From an uncultured Prevotellaceae bacterium (GTDB lineage Bacteria; Bacteroidota; Bacteroidia; Bacteroidales; Bacteroidaceae): 64,000 nucleotides of DNA. This document shows positions 34,635-43,193 of this stretch, piece by piece. Positions within the stretch are counted from its first letter, which is position 1. Every line of letters begins with the position of its first letter. The notes under the pieces are model-generated. The model saw only the letters and a program-made list of their open reading frames with translations. It was not told where the DNA came from and searched no databases. A program made the translations under genes and the position numbers. The stretch is taken from the NCBI GenBank assembly GCA_900314985.1, contig OMXL01000001.1, forward strand, positions 1 to 64,000. Reading direction: 5' to 3'.

Positions 34635-35930
34635 ATGTTGACAGAAAAAACAATGGAGAAACTACGTGTGCTCACTGAATCAGCGAAGTATGATGTCTCA
34701 TGTTCGTCAAGTGGCACAGTACGCAAAGGGAAGCAGGGCATGGTTGGCTCTACAGTAGGAGGCATGGGTATCTGCCACTCATTTGCAGATGATGGTCGTT
34801 GCATCTCACTGCTAAAGGTGATGCTGACCAACTACTGCATGTATGACTGTGCCTACTGCATCAATCGTCGTTCGAATGACATCCCTCGAGCTACACTGAG
34901 TGTATCAGAGCTGGAAGAGATTACCATGGAGTTCTATCGTCGCAACTACATCGAAGGACTATTTCTCAGCAGTGGTGTAGTGCGCAATCCCGACTACACC
35001 ATGGAGCGGCTGACTGCCATTGCCAGAGACCTAAGAACCATTCATCGCTTCAATGGTTATATTCACCTGAAGGCCATTCCAGGCGCCTCGCAAGAGCTGC
35101 TGGCAGAGGCTGGACGCTATGCCGACCGCATGAGTGTCAATATTGAGATTCCCAAAGAGGAATCGCTCAAGGCACTGGCTCCAGAGAAAGACCACAAGAG
35201 CGTATTCCAACCGATGAAACTCATACAGCAAGGAGTATTAGAGAACAAGGAAGACCGCAAAAGATACCGCTATGCTCCTCGCTTCGTACCAGCAGGACAG
35301 TCTACACAGATGATTGTAGGCGCTACAGGAGAGTCGGACAAGGATATCTTACAAATGTCATCGATGCTCTATCAACAGCCTTCCATGCGTCGCGTCTACT
35401 ATTCTGGCTATATCAGTGTCAACACCTACGACAAGCGACTTCCTATACTCAAGCAACCGCCCTTGGTACGCGAAAACCGCCTGTATCAGGCCGACTGGCT
35501 ACTACGCTTCTACCAGTTTAATGTCGACGAGATAGTAGATGACGCCCACAGCCATCTCGATTTGGACGTTGACCCTAAACTGGGATGGGCCTTGCGTCAT
35601 CCCGAATACTTCCCTGTTGACATCAACAACGATGACTATGAGCGCATTCTTCGTGTGCCAGGCATCGGTACCAAGTCAGCATGGCTCATCGTCAACTCGC
35701 GCTGCTTCAATCGCATCACATCCTATCATCTGAAGAAGATGGGTGTTGTCATGAAGAAAGCAAAATATTTCATCACCTGTGGCGAACTGACCAGTTCGTT
35801 CTCACAGCCTATTGTCGGCATCAACGAGATGCACCCAGAACGTCTACGCCCCTTACTCGTCAGCAAAGCACAACAAAAGAAAATTGCCGCCGAGCAACAA
35901 CTCACTCTTAACTTCCAAGACCCAGAATAG
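34635..35930 (+). CDS. Radical SAM protein, putative DNA modification/repair
   Basis: A 431-residue radical SAM enzyme of the type annotated as putative DNA modification/repair (TIGR03916-like). The iron-sulfur motif CMYDCAYC (CxxxCxxC) lies near residue 72, in a TNYCMYDCAYCINRR context. The C-terminal third has a helix-hairpin-helix, RILRVPGIGTKSAWLIVNSR, a DNA-binding motif, and ends with a possible PCNA/clamp-like tail (QQLTLNF; inference). The next gene starts 2 bases downstream and is its usual partner. The promoter holds a palindromic operator, suggesting inducible expression. Its reaction is not known. Confidence 0.88.
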   Translation: MLTEKTMEKLRVLTESAKYDVSCSSSGTVRKGKQGMVGSTVGGMGICHSFADDGRCISLLKVMLTNYCMYDCAYCINRRSNDIPRATLSVSELEEITMEFYRRNYIEGLFLSSGVVRNPDYTMERLTAIARDLRTIHRFNGYIHLKAIPGASQELLAEAGRYADRMSVNIEIPKEESLKALAPEKDHKSVFQPMKLIQQGVLENKEDRKRYRYAPRFVPAGQSTQMIVGATGESDKDILQMSSMLYQQPSMRRVYYSGYISVNTYDKRLPILKQPPLVRENRLYQADWLLRFYQFNVDEIVDDAHSHLDLDVDPKLGWALRHPEYFPVDINNDDYERILRVPGIGTKSAWLIVNSRCFNRITSYHLKKMGVVMKKAKYFITCGELTSSFSQPIVGINEMHPERLRPLLVSKAQQKKIAAEQQLTLNFQDPE

Positions 35931-35931
35931 C

Positions 35932-36726
35932 ATGATTATATATACCTTTGACAATACAATGGACGGAGTACTATCGGCCGTATTCGATGCTTACTTCCGC
36001 AAACAACAACCAGAGATGCTGTTGGCACAGGGCGAGCAGTTACCTTTATTCTGTGAAGAGGTATGGCAAGTAACCACCACCGAGGAGAAGGCCAGCCGTG
36101 TATGGGCAGGATTAGAGAAACACCTATCAGCAGAAGCGTTAAAACTACTCATGGTCAGCTGGCAATCTGAAGACAAGGAACTTTCCACTCCACTCTTTCA
36201 TTATATCTATAAAGCATTTCAAACAAAGAATATTGAGCGCAACTTCTCCGACTCCGATGTGCTCTATGTCACCAATACAGCCCGTCGCGTCATGCACGAG
36301 CAGCTACGCATGAAACAGTTCATTCGTTTCCAGAAGGCAAAAGATGGCACCTACCTCGCTGTCGTATCCCCAGACCATCACGTACTACCACTGATTATCG
36401 ACCATTTCCAAGACCGCTTTGGCGACCAGTCTTGGCTCATCTATGATGCCAAGCGACACTACGGGTATTACTATGCAGCCTCCCCCGACCCCTCCAAAAG
36501 GAGGGGAGAAGTGATACGTGTGACTTTCGAAAACGAAGCCTCCGTTCCTTTCGATTTATCGAATGGCAAACTCAATGCCGACATACTAAGCGAGAATGAC
36601 CACCTATTCCAAGAGCTGTGGCGCACCTATTTTAAAGCGGTTTGCATTCGCGAACGCATGAATCCTCGGAAGCAACTACAGGACATGCCTCGTCGTTATT
36701 GGAAATACATGACAGAAAAGCAATAA
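35932..36726 (+). CDS. TIGR03915-like DNA-metabolism protein
   Basis: A 264-residue protein of the family always found with the radical SAM gene upstream. Typical features: MIIYTFDNTMDGVLSAVFDA start, VTNTARRVMHEQLRMKQFIRF, PDHHVLPLIIDHFQDRFGDQ and the C-terminal RMNPRKQLQDMPRRYWKYM. In other genomes this family is linked to uracil-DNA-glycosylase-like domains, which this copy lacks. An insert ASPDPSKRRGE near residue 184 is encoded by the GC-rich palindromic repeat at 36475-36510. The ATG at 35932 is preferred; the frame extends upstream but lies in the radical SAM gene. Confidence 0.8.
   Translation: MIIYTFDNTMDGVLSAVFDAYFRKQQPEMLLAQGEQLPLFCEEVWQVTTTEEKASRVWAGLEKHLSAEALKLLMVSWQSEDKELSTPLFHYIYKAFQTKNIERNFSDSDVLYVTNTARRVMHEQLRMKQFIRFQKAKDGTYLAVVSPDHHVLPLIIDHFQDRFGDQSWLIYDAKRHYGYYYAASPDPSKRRGEVIRVTFENEASVPFDLSNGKLNADILSENDHLFQELWRTYFKAVCIRERMNPRKQLQDMPRRYWKYMTEKQ
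36475..36510. repeat. GC-rich palindromic repeat, inside TIGR03915-like gene
   Basis: A copy of the CCTCCCCCGACCCCTCC-AAAAGG-type element, read in frame as ASPDPSKRRGE. Confidence 0.8.
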
Positions 36727-36757
36727 TTCTACGCAGCTACGGAAATAGTAGAATAAA

Positions 36758-36789
36758 TTTGGTATTTCTCTCGTTTATTTGTATCTTTG
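36758..36789 (+). promoter_or_regulatory. Promoter of pantothenate kinase gene
   Basis: TTTGG at 36758-36762 and TATCTTTG at 36782-36789, 19-20 bp apart, with a leader of about 20 bases. Confidence 0.75.
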
Positions 36790-36811
36790 CACGCGAACAA
36801 ACAAAAAGACA

Positions 36812-37630
36812 ATGGCAATAGTTATAGGAATAGACGTGGGTATCTCGACCACAAAGATTGTGGGTCTGCGTGAAGGTCGCGTAGTATCACCCATCCGTAT
36901 CACGGCAGCCGACCAGGTAACATCACTCTATGGTGCCTTCGGAAAATATCTGCACGACAACAAGATTGAGCTGAAGGATGTGGAGCAAGTGATGGTAACG
37001 GGTGTTGGTGCCAGTTACGTCAACGAGCCCATCTACGGCATTCCCACACAGAAAGTCGACGAATTCATTGCCGATGGTTTGGGTGCCCGCTTTGAGTCGG
37101 GACTCACCAAAGCCATTGTTGTTTCTATGGGTACAGGAACGAGTTTCGTCCAGTGCGACGGTGACGTCATCAAGCACATTGGTGGTATTGGCATTGGCGG
37201 AGGCACGCTACAAGGACTGAGCCGTGTAATGCTGAACACGCGTGACCCCAAGCAGATTCAGAGTTTAGCCATGCAGGGCAACATTCGTAACATCAATCTG
37301 CTCATTGGCGATATCTCTACCCATCCGCTGCCCGGACTACCCATGGACGCCACTGCATCACTCTTCTCGAAAGCTCAATATGACGCGCCAAAGGAAGATG
37401 TCGCATTGGGAATCATCACCTTGGTGCTACAGTGTATTGGTTCCGCAGCCATCCTTGCCGCCCTCAACTCTGGCATCAAAGACTTCGTACTCATTGGTAA
37501 CCTTACACTGTTGCCGCAGTGCAAAGAGATATACCCTATGCTGGAGAAACTCTACAACGTACATTTCCACATACCCAAATATGCAGAATTCTGCACAGCC
37601 ATAGGAGCAGCACTGAATTACAAGAAATAA
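36812..37630 (+). CDS. coaW: Type II pantothenate kinase
   Basis: A 272-residue ASKHA-fold kinase for the first step of coenzyme A synthesis. Motifs: IGIDVGISTTKIVGL phosphate-binding loop near the start, VTGVGASYV, VVSMGTGTSFVQ, HIGGIGIGGGTLQGLSRVML and a late FVLIGNLTLLP. This is the eukaryote/Staphylococcus-like type II, not the type I (CoaA) or type III (CoaX) enzyme. The start is the ATG at 36812, 22 bases after the promoter box. Convergent with mgtC. Confidence 0.92.
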   Translation: MAIVIGIDVGISTTKIVGLREGRVVSPIRITAADQVTSLYGAFGKYLHDNKIELKDVEQVMVTGVGASYVNEPIYGIPTQKVDEFIADGLGARFESGLTKAIVVSMGTGTSFVQCDGDVIKHIGGIGIGGGTLQGLSRVMLNTRDPKQIQSLAMQGNIRNINLLIGDISTHPLPGLPMDATASLFSKAQYDAPKEDVALGIITLVLQCIGSAAILAALNSGIKDFVLIGNLTLLPQCKEIYPMLEKLYNVHFHIPKYAEFCTAIGAALNYKK

Positions 37631-37636
37631 GAAAGC

Positions 37637-37676
37637 GGGAGGGAGAGGTTAAGAATGCTTCTCCCCTCTTTTTTTA
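37637..37676 (+). terminator. coaW terminator overlapping the end of the mgtC-like gene
   Basis: A G/A-rich arm (GGGAGGGAGAG) pairs imperfectly with TCTCCCCTC, followed by seven T. The T-run lies inside the 3' end of the convergent gene. Confidence 0.5.
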
Positions 37677-38107
37677 TCGATTTTCCGTAGGAAAAAGTTA
37701 AAGGCCTCCAATCCAAGCAACACCATCAAAGTGGTGGCAATAGACAAGACATACATGCCACCTCCACATGCCAGACCAATGGCTGCCGTCACCCACAAAC
37801 CTGCTGCAGTTGTCAATCCACTAACGATATTCTCTGCCTTACGGAAGATGATAGTACCGGCACCAATAAAACCGATTCCACTCACCACTTGTGCAGCAAC
37901 ACGTGATACATCCCAACGTCCAGTCGTATCTGATAAGGCTACATCGCTGAAGCCATAAGCCGAGACTATCATGAACACAGCAGAGCCCAGCGCAACCAGA
38001 AAGTGGGTACGGAAACCAGCCTCTTTAGCTCTATATTCACGCTCTAATCCTATCAGGCCGCCAAGCACAGCAGCACAGAAGATTCGTAGAATAAATTCGT
38101 ACTCCAT
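37649..38107 (-). CDS. MgtC/SapB-family membrane protein
   Basis: A 152-residue protein with four to five membrane helices. Family motifs: AAVLGGLIGLEREYRAKEAG, RTHFLVALGSA, VVSGIGFIGAGTI and LTTAAGLWVTAAIGLACGGG. MgtC-like proteins affect magnesium or phosphate homeostasis and stress survival; this one is the short form without the C-terminal ACT-like domain. The start ATG 38107 follows TATCTTTG (38132-38139 on the minus strand). The promoter is back to back with that of tatA. Confidence 0.9.
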   Translation of the reverse strand: MEYEFILRIFCAAVLGGLIGLEREYRAKEAGFRTHFLVALGSAVFMIVSAYGFSDVALSDTTGRWDVSRVAAQVVSGIGFIGAGTIIFRKAENIVSGLTTAAGLWVTAAIGLACGGGMYVLSIATTLMVLLGLEAFNFFLRKIDKKRGEKHS

Positions 38108-38131
38108 AGTTAAATGTTGTTTATTCTGCTG

Positions 38132-38159
38132 CAAAGATAATCTTTTTTTCGTATCTTTG
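38132..38159. promoter_or_regulatory. Back-to-back promoters of mgtC-like gene and tat operon
   Basis: The minus-strand TATCTTTG (38132-38139) drives the mgtC-like gene; the plus-strand TATCTTTG (38152-38159) drives tatA. Only 12 bp separate them, so each one's upstream element overlaps the other and the two may compete. Confidence 0.75.
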
Positions 38160-38188
38160 CAAGAAATACAACTAAAAACAGTAGAAAC

Positions 38189-38371
38189 ATGCTTGGATTA
38201 GGAATGCAAGAGATTATCGTCATTGCCCTCATCGTATTGCTGCTATTCGGTGGCAAGAAGATTCCTGAACTGATGAAAGGACTCGGCAAAGGAGTCAAGA
38301 GTTTCAAGGACGGGATGAAAGATGAAGAAGCCTCCCCCGACCCCTCCAAAGGGAGGGGAGAAGATGAGTGA
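38189..38371 (+). CDS. tatA: Twin-arginine translocase subunit TatA
   Basis: A 60-residue pore-forming Tat component: a short N-terminal membrane helix ([20 protein letters not shown], with the conserved FG hinge) and an amphipathic helix ([19 protein letters not shown]). The last 14 residues ([14 protein letters not shown]) come from the GC-rich palindromic repeat. It overlaps tatC by 8 bases. No TatB gene is seen; two-component TatAC systems are common in Bacteroidota. Confidence 0.93.
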   Translation: MLGLGMQEIIVIALIVLLLFGGKKIPELMKGLGKGVKSFKDGMKDEEASPDPSKGRGEDE

Positions 38372-38412
38372 GGAAAAGTCCCCCCTCCCTTTGGAGGGGC
38401 AGGGGGAGGCTC
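38327..38412. repeat. Inverted pair of GC-rich palindromic repeats across the tatA/tatC junction
   Basis: The left copy 38327-38360 and right copy 38380-38412 are near-exact inverses (about 30 of 32 positions), 19 bp apart. The left encodes the end of TatA ([12 protein letters not shown]), the right the start of TatC ([12 protein letters not shown]). Each copy is also a small palindrome (CCCTCC-AAAG-GGAGGG). The mRNA could fold a long hairpin holding the tatC start codon (38364). Confidence 0.88.
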
Positions 38413-39149
38413 TTACCTTCTGGGATCACCTGGACGTGCTGCGCTCATCGCTGATACGCATGGCCGTAGCAGTCTGCGTGCTCGCCATAGCGACCTTCGC
38501 GATGAAGGACGAGTTGTTTGCTATCGTGCTGGCTCCACGGAGTAGCGACTTCGTGACCTATCAACTGCTGGGTGTCGAAGCCTTTCACATTAACCTGATG
38601 AACACTGGTCTGACAGAGCAGTTCATGATTCACATGCGGACAGCGATATATGCCGGCATTCTGTTGGCTTCACCTTATATATTATATGAGCTGTTCCGTT
38701 TTGTATCGCCTGGACTCTACCAGAATGAGCGGCGTTACGGTCTGTGGATAGTAGGTGCCGCTTACGTGATGTTTGTGGTGGGTACACTGATAAACTACTT
38801 CGTGATATTCCCACTGACAGTACGCTTCTTAGGCACCTATCAGGTATCGCCCGATGTGGCCAACATGCTGACGCTACAGTCGTATATCGACACATTACTG
38901 GGTATGAGTTTAGTCATGGGCGTGGTCTTTGAACTACCAGTAGTCTGTGGACTCCTTGGACGCATGGGACTGATAACAGACCGAATGATGTCAACCTATC
39001 GTCGTCATGCCGTAGTAGCTATCCTCGTCTTAGCAGCCATCATCACTCCCACGACGGATGTCTTTACCCTTTTCGTCGTAGCATTACCCATCTATCTGCT
39101 TTATGAGCTGAGTATACAAATAGTAAGAATAATTAAACTAAACAAATAA
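38364..39149 (+). CDS. tatC: Twin-arginine translocase subunit TatC
   Basis: A 261-residue protein with six membrane helices, the receptor for twin-arginine signal peptides. Motifs: [14 protein letters not shown] at the start of the conserved part, [30 protein letters not shown] and [18 protein letters not shown]. The ATG at 38364 gives [13 protein letters not shown]; residues 5-13 come from the repeat. It is followed 6 bases later by a ferredoxin gene whose product contains an internal twin-arginine motif, and by a Tat-exported reductase. Confidence 0.95.
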   Translation: MSEEKSPLPLEGQGEALTFWDHLDVLRSSLIRMAVAVCVLAIATFAMKDELFAIVLAPRSSDFVTYQLLGVEAFHINLMNTGLTEQFMIHMRTAIYAGILLASPYILYELFRFVSPGLYQNERRYGLWIVGAAYVMFVVGTLINYFVIFPLTVRFLGTYQVSPDVANMLTLQSYIDTLLGMSLVMGVVFELPVVCGLLGRMGLITDRMMSTYRRHAVVAILVLAAIITPTTDVFTLFVVALPIYLLYELSIQIVRIIKLNK

Positions 39150-39155
39150 TAGTCT

Positions 39156-40652
39156 ATGCTAAGGAAAATCAGAATCCTATTGGCTACCGTGATGATGATT
39201 GGCATCACGTGGCTGTTCCTTGACTTCACAGGAACAGCATATCACTGGTTGGGCTGGATGCCGAAGATACAGTTGTTGGAAGCCCTATTGGCTGGCAGTG
39301 TTATCATTGTCTTGCTGCTCACTGTGCTAACGCTGGTTCTCGGACGCATTTATTGTAGTGTCATCTGTCCATTGGGCATCATGATGGATATCTTCGGATG
39401 GTTTGGAAAGAAGGCCAAGAAGAACCGCTACACCTATTCAAAAGAGAAAAAATGGCTGCGCTACCCCTTGTTGGCAGTGCTTATCATTGCGCATGTAGTA
39501 GGTCTGGCCGTATTGGTACAATTGTTGGCGCCCTACTCTACCTTCGGAATTATTGCCACCAACTTGCTCCAACCCGCCTATCAGGCAGGTAACAATGTGC
39601 TGGCGGCCATCGCCGAGCATTACGACAGTTATGCTTTCTACCATTCGGAGATATGGCTACGCTCCATATCGTCACTGGTCATCGCTGCTGTAATGCTTGT
39701 CATAATAGCCGTGATAGCTTGGCGCAACGGACGTACCTGGTGCAACACTATCTGTCCTGTAGGTACACTCTTGTCGCTCATCAGCCGTTTCTCACTGCTG
39801 AAGATTCACTTTGATATCGACAAGTGCAGAAACTGCTCTATGTGTTCCAAGAACTGCAAGGCTTCCTGCATCGATTTCAAGACACATACTGTGGATGCCT
39901 CTCGTTGTGTGGTCTGTGGTGACTGCATCGAGAGTTGTAAGTTTGGAGCGTTGAGTCTCTCCCGCCGCCCTCTCCAAAAGGAGAGGGGACCAAAGCCCAG
40001 CGACACAGAAGAGCAATCCCCCGAAGGCGGCCGTCGCTCATTTCTGTTGGCCTCAGCCATGCTGACTACAGCCGCATTGGCGCAGTCGAAAGACAAGATC
40101 ATGGATGGTGGACTGGCAGAGATAGAAGACAAGGTGGCTCCTAAGCGCCAGACACCGCTGACACCTCCTGGTTCGATGTCTGCCCAGAATATGGCACAGC
40201 GCTGTACAGGTTGTCAGCTGTGTATCTCGGAGTGTCCCAACGAGGTGCTGCGCCCCAGTTCTGACATCTGGCACCTGATGCAGCCCGTCATGTCGTATGA
40301 ACGTGGCTACTGTCGCCCAGAGTGTAACCGCTGTTCAGAGGTTTGTCCTGCTGGAGCTATCAAGCCCATCAAACATGAAGACAAGGCATCCACACAGATT
40401 GGTCATGCCGTATGGATTAAGAAAAACTGTATTCCCCTGACCGATGGTGTGGAGTGTGGAAACTGTGCTCGTCACTGCCCTGTTGGTGCCATCGAGATGG
40501 TACCCAGCAATCCTGACGATGAGGAGTCGCCCTATGTTCCTGCAGTCAATGAGTCACGCTGTATCGGCTGTGGTGCCTGCGAATATCTTTGCCCGGCACG
40601 TCCATTCTCAGCAATCTATGTAGAAGGTCATGAAGTTCATAAGGAGGTATAA
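39156..40652 (+). CDS. NapH-NapG-like fusion: membrane ferredoxin with internal Tat signal
   Basis: A 498-residue polyferredoxin. Residues 1-285 are NapH-like: about four membrane helices, two CxxxCP motifs (CSVICPLG; CNTICPVG) and two cytoplasmic 4Fe-4S clusters (CRNCSMCSKNC; CVVCGDCIESC). Residues 292-498 are NapG-like: a twin-arginine signal (RRSFLLASAMLTTAALA), then clusters CTGCQLCISEC, CRPECNRCSEVC, CGNCARHC and CIGCGACEYLC. Such proteins pass electrons from quinol across the membrane to periplasmic enzymes. The linker before the RR carries a GC-rich repeat insert (RRPLQKERG). Its neighbours tatAC and a Tat-exported reductase suggest a periplasmic redox module; its electron acceptor is unknown. 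Confidence 0.85.
   Translation: MLRKIRILLATVMMIGITWLFLDFTGTAYHWLGWMPKIQLLEALLAGSVIIVLLLTVLTLVLGRIYCSVICPLGIMMDIFGWFGKKAKKNRYTYSKEKKWLRYPLLAVLIIAHVVGLAVLVQLLAPYSTFGIIATNLLQPAYQAGNNVLAAIAEHYDSYAFYHSEIWLRSISSLVIAAVMLVIIAVIAWRNGRTWCNTICPVGTLLSLISRFSLLKIHFDIDKCRNCSMCSKNCKASCIDFKTHTVDASRCVVCGDCIESCKFGALSLSRRPLQKERGPKPSDTEEQSPEGGRRSFLLASAMLTTAALAQSKDKIMDGGLAEIEDKVAPKRQTPLTPPGSMSAQNMAQRCTGCQLCISECPNEVLRPSSDIWHLMQPVMSYERGYCRPECNRCSEVCPAGAIKPIKHEDKASTQIGHAVWIKKNCIPLTDGVECGNCARHCPVGAIEMVPSNPDDEESPYVPAVNESRCIGCGACEYLCPARPFSAIYVEGHEVHKEV
39955..39989. repeat. GC-rich palindromic repeat, inside ferredoxin fusion gene
   Basis: A CTCTCC-AAAAGGAGAG-type palindrome read in frame as RRPLQKERG, placed in the linker between the NapH-like half and the internal twin-arginine motif. 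Confidence 0.75.
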
Positions 40653-40654
40653 CG

Positions 40655-42040
40655 ATGGATAGAAGAAATTTTCTAAAAATATTGGGTAGTGGTGCTGTTG
40701 CCACGACAGCCATACTGACGGGTTGCAAGTCAAAAAGCGACTCCAAAGCCGTAGAGGAGTATAAGCAACAGGTGGAACCCCCTATTGGCAAGATGACCTA
40801 CCGCGAAAATCCGAAGACCAAGGAAAAGGTATCGATTCTGGGTTATGGTATGATGCGTCTGCCATCAAAGACGGAGAACAAGGACGACTACGATCAGGAC
40901 ATGATCAACAAGCAGATAGACTATGCCATTGAACATGGCATGAACTATTTCGACACGTCGCCCGTCTATTGCCAGGGAAAGTCGGAAGCCTGCACAGGAA
41001 TTGCACTGAGTCGCCACAAGCGTTCAGAATATTTCGTAGCTACCAAGCTATCCAACTTCCATCCCTCCACACAGAGTCGTGAGGCCAGCATGGCTATGTA
41101 CCACAACTCCATGAAGCAGTTGCAGGTCGACTATATTGACTACTACCTGTTGCATGCCATTGGTGGTGGCATGGACGAGTTCAACCGCCGCTATGTAGAT
41201 AATGGAATGATGGATTTCCTCATGAAGGAGCGTGAGGCTGGTCGCATTCGCAACCTCGGATTCTCGTTCCATGGCATGCAAGAAGTCTTCGACGAGGTGC
41301 TGGCCATGCACGACAAATACCACTGGGACTTCGTTCAGATAGAGCTGAACTATTTGGACTGGGACTATGCCAACGAGATCAACAATCGCAATGTTGATGC
41401 CAGTTATCTGTATGGCGAGTTGCAGAAGAAGGGTATTCCTGCCGTCATTATGGAACCGCTATTGGGTGGACGACTGGCTAATCTGCCACAGTATCTCGCT
41501 ACGGAGTTAAAGAGTAAAGCTCCTGAGCGAAGCGTTGCATCGTGGGCTTTCCGCTATGCAGGTACGCCTAAAGGTGTACTCACCGTACTCAGTGGCATGA
41601 CCTATATGGAACACCTCAAGGACAACCTGCTCTCGTATTGTCCGCTGGTGCCATTAACCGAGAAAGAACAGCGCTACTTGGACAAGGATGTCGCTGAGCG
41701 CATTGTGGGTTTGGAAAACATCCCTTGCAACGACTGTAAATACTGTATGCCCTGTCCCTACGGTATCGACATCCCCGCCATCTTCGTACATTATAATAAA
41801 TGTAAGAATGACGGCACGCTGCCCAGATTAAAGATGGATGAGGAATACTATAAGCTTCGTCGCAACTACCTGATTGGTCTTAACCGTGCTGTACCTAAGC
41901 TACGCCAAGCAGACCACTGCATCGGCTGTGGACAATGTGAGCCACACTGTCCACAGAACATTCGTATTCCACGAGAATTGCAAAAGATTAGTCAGTTTGT
42001 GGAGTCGCTGAAGCAGAACAAGTTCGAACAATCGACGTAG
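40655..42040 (+). CDS. Tat-exported aldo/keto reductase with ferredoxin domain
   Basis: A 461-residue protein starting with a twin-arginine lipoprotein signal (RRNFLKILGSGAVATTAILTGC; Cys near residue 24 is the likely lipid anchor). An aldo/keto reductase barrel follows (about residues 50-350) with candidate catalytic residues in NYFDTSPVY (Asp, Tyr), FVATKLSN (Lys) and YYLLHAIGG (His). The C-terminal part holds iron-sulfur motifs CNDCKYCMPCPYG and CIGCGQCEPHCPQ. It starts 2 bases after the ferredoxin fusion and probably receives electrons from it in the periplasm. Its last 53 bases overlap the convergent BaiN-like gene. Confidence 0.87.
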   Translation: MDRRNFLKILGSGAVATTAILTGCKSKSDSKAVEEYKQQVEPPIGKMTYRENPKTKEKVSILGYGMMRLPSKTENKDDYDQDMINKQIDYAIEHGMNYFDTSPVYCQGKSEACTGIALSRHKRSEYFVATKLSNFHPSTQSREASMAMYHNSMKQLQVDYIDYYLLHAIGGGMDEFNRRYVDNGMMDFLMKEREAGRIRNLGFSFHGMQEVFDEVLAMHDKYHWDFVQIELNYLDWDYANEINNRNVDASYLYGELQKKGIPAVIMEPLLGGRLANLPQYLATELKSKAPERSVASWAFRYAGTPKGVLTVLSGMTYMEHLKDNLLSYCPLVPLTEKEQRYLDKDVAERIVGLENIPCNDCKYCMPCPYGIDIPAIFVHYNKCKNDGTLPRLKMDEEYYKLRRNYLIGLNRAVPKLRQADHCIGCGQCEPHCPQNIRIPRELQKISQFVESLKQNKFEQST

Positions 42041-43193
42041 CGACAGTATAGGAAGTAGTCCATGCTGCTTGGAAGTTAAAGCCTCCAGTGACACCATCAA
42101 TGTCGAGCACCTCGCCAGCAAAATAGAGATGAGGCACATGCTTGCTTTCCAGCGTAGAGGTATTAATAGCTTTTAGTGAGATACCACCACAGGTAACAAA
42201 CTCATCCTTGAAAGGGGCGCGACCCGCAATCTGATAAGTATCATTTAATAGGACGTTGACCAATCGGTTGACGTCCTTCTTGTTTAGTTCCGCCCAACGG
42301 ATTTGTGCTCGTACTTCTAATGCTTTCTCAACAAGGTACGCCCATAAACGCTGCTGCAAACCAAAAGGGTTATAGGTCGTCAATTGTTTCTTGGGTTGTG
42401 TCGCTACCTGCTCATACAACAATGTCGAAATCTCTTGGTCGGATAATGACAGCCAACGGACGGCCAATGGTGTCTGGTAGTTCTGCTCTGCTAAGTAGCG
42501 GGCTGCATGGCTCGAAAGTTTCAGTACAGCAGGGCCACTCAATCCCCAATGGGTAATCAGTAGCGGACCAGCAGCACGTAGTTTTGTACCAGGAATCATC
42601 GTTTCTACATCAGTCACCACGCCCATCAGCGCTTGCAAGCGTTTGTCGGCAACAGAAAAAGTAAACAACGACGGAACAGGCTGTTCTATCTCGTGTCCTA
42701 AGGCCTGTAACCAGCGTAGGCCTTCACCTTTGGGTGATCCTCCTGTGGTCACAACCACATAATCATACCCCTTGACATCATCCAATGACTGCACCTTACT
42801 ACCCTTACATATCTCAATATGATAGCGACGAGCCAGCGAAAGGAAACAGTTGATGATGGCATGCGAATCTTGTGCCTCAGGAAATACGCACTGGTCATTC
42901 TGTGTCACCAAGGGTACTCCATGACGCTCAAACCACGCATAAGCATCACGATAATCAAAGTTGTTGAATAGGCGTTTTAGCAGACGGTGACCCCGCGGAT
43001 AGACCTGCGACAAATCAGTCACCTCCTCAAAACTATTGGTACAGTTGCAGCGGCCTCCTCCAGAGATTTCCACCTTCGTCAACACATGCTGACTGCGTTC
43101 GAAGATGGTTACCTCCATATCGGGCATCATCTCCTTTAGGTTGACAGCCAAGAAGAATCCTGCTGCTCCGCCACCAACAACTGCCGTCTTCAT
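41988..43193 (-). CDS. HI0933/BaiN-family FAD-dependent oxidoreductase
   Basis: About 401 residues. The FAD-binding motif VVGGGAAGFFLAVNL is at the N-terminus, followed by the family's ISGGGRCNCTN, a middle DCSVF-like NDQCVFPE segment, VVTTGGSPKGEG and C-terminal FAGEVLDIDGVTGGFNFQAA. Such flavoproteins are mostly of unknown function; one member reduces bile acids. It starts at ATG 43193, overlapping the rfbD stop as ATGA. Its C-terminus runs 53 bases into the convergent reductase gene, adding about 15 residues past the family's usual end. Confidence 0.88.
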   Translation of the reverse strand: MKTAVVGGGAAGFFLAVNLKEMMPDMEVTIFERSQHVLTKVEISGGGRCNCTNSFEEVTDLSQVYPRGHRLLKRLFNNFDYRDAYAWFERHGVPLVTQNDQCVFPEAQDSHAIINCFLSLARRYHIEICKGSKVQSLDDVKGYDYVVVTTGGSPKGEGLRWLQALGHEIEQPVPSLFTFSVADKRLQALMGVVTDVETMIPGTKLRAAGPLLITHWGLSGPAVLKLSSHAARYLAEQNYQTPLAVRWLSLSDQEISTLLYEQVATQPKKQLTTYNPFGLQQRLWAYLVEKALEVRAQIRWAELNKKDVNRLVNVLLNDTYQIAGRAPFKDEFVTCGGISLKAINTSTLESKHVPHLYFAGEVLDIDGVTGGFNFQAAWTTSYTVATSIVRTCSASATPQTD

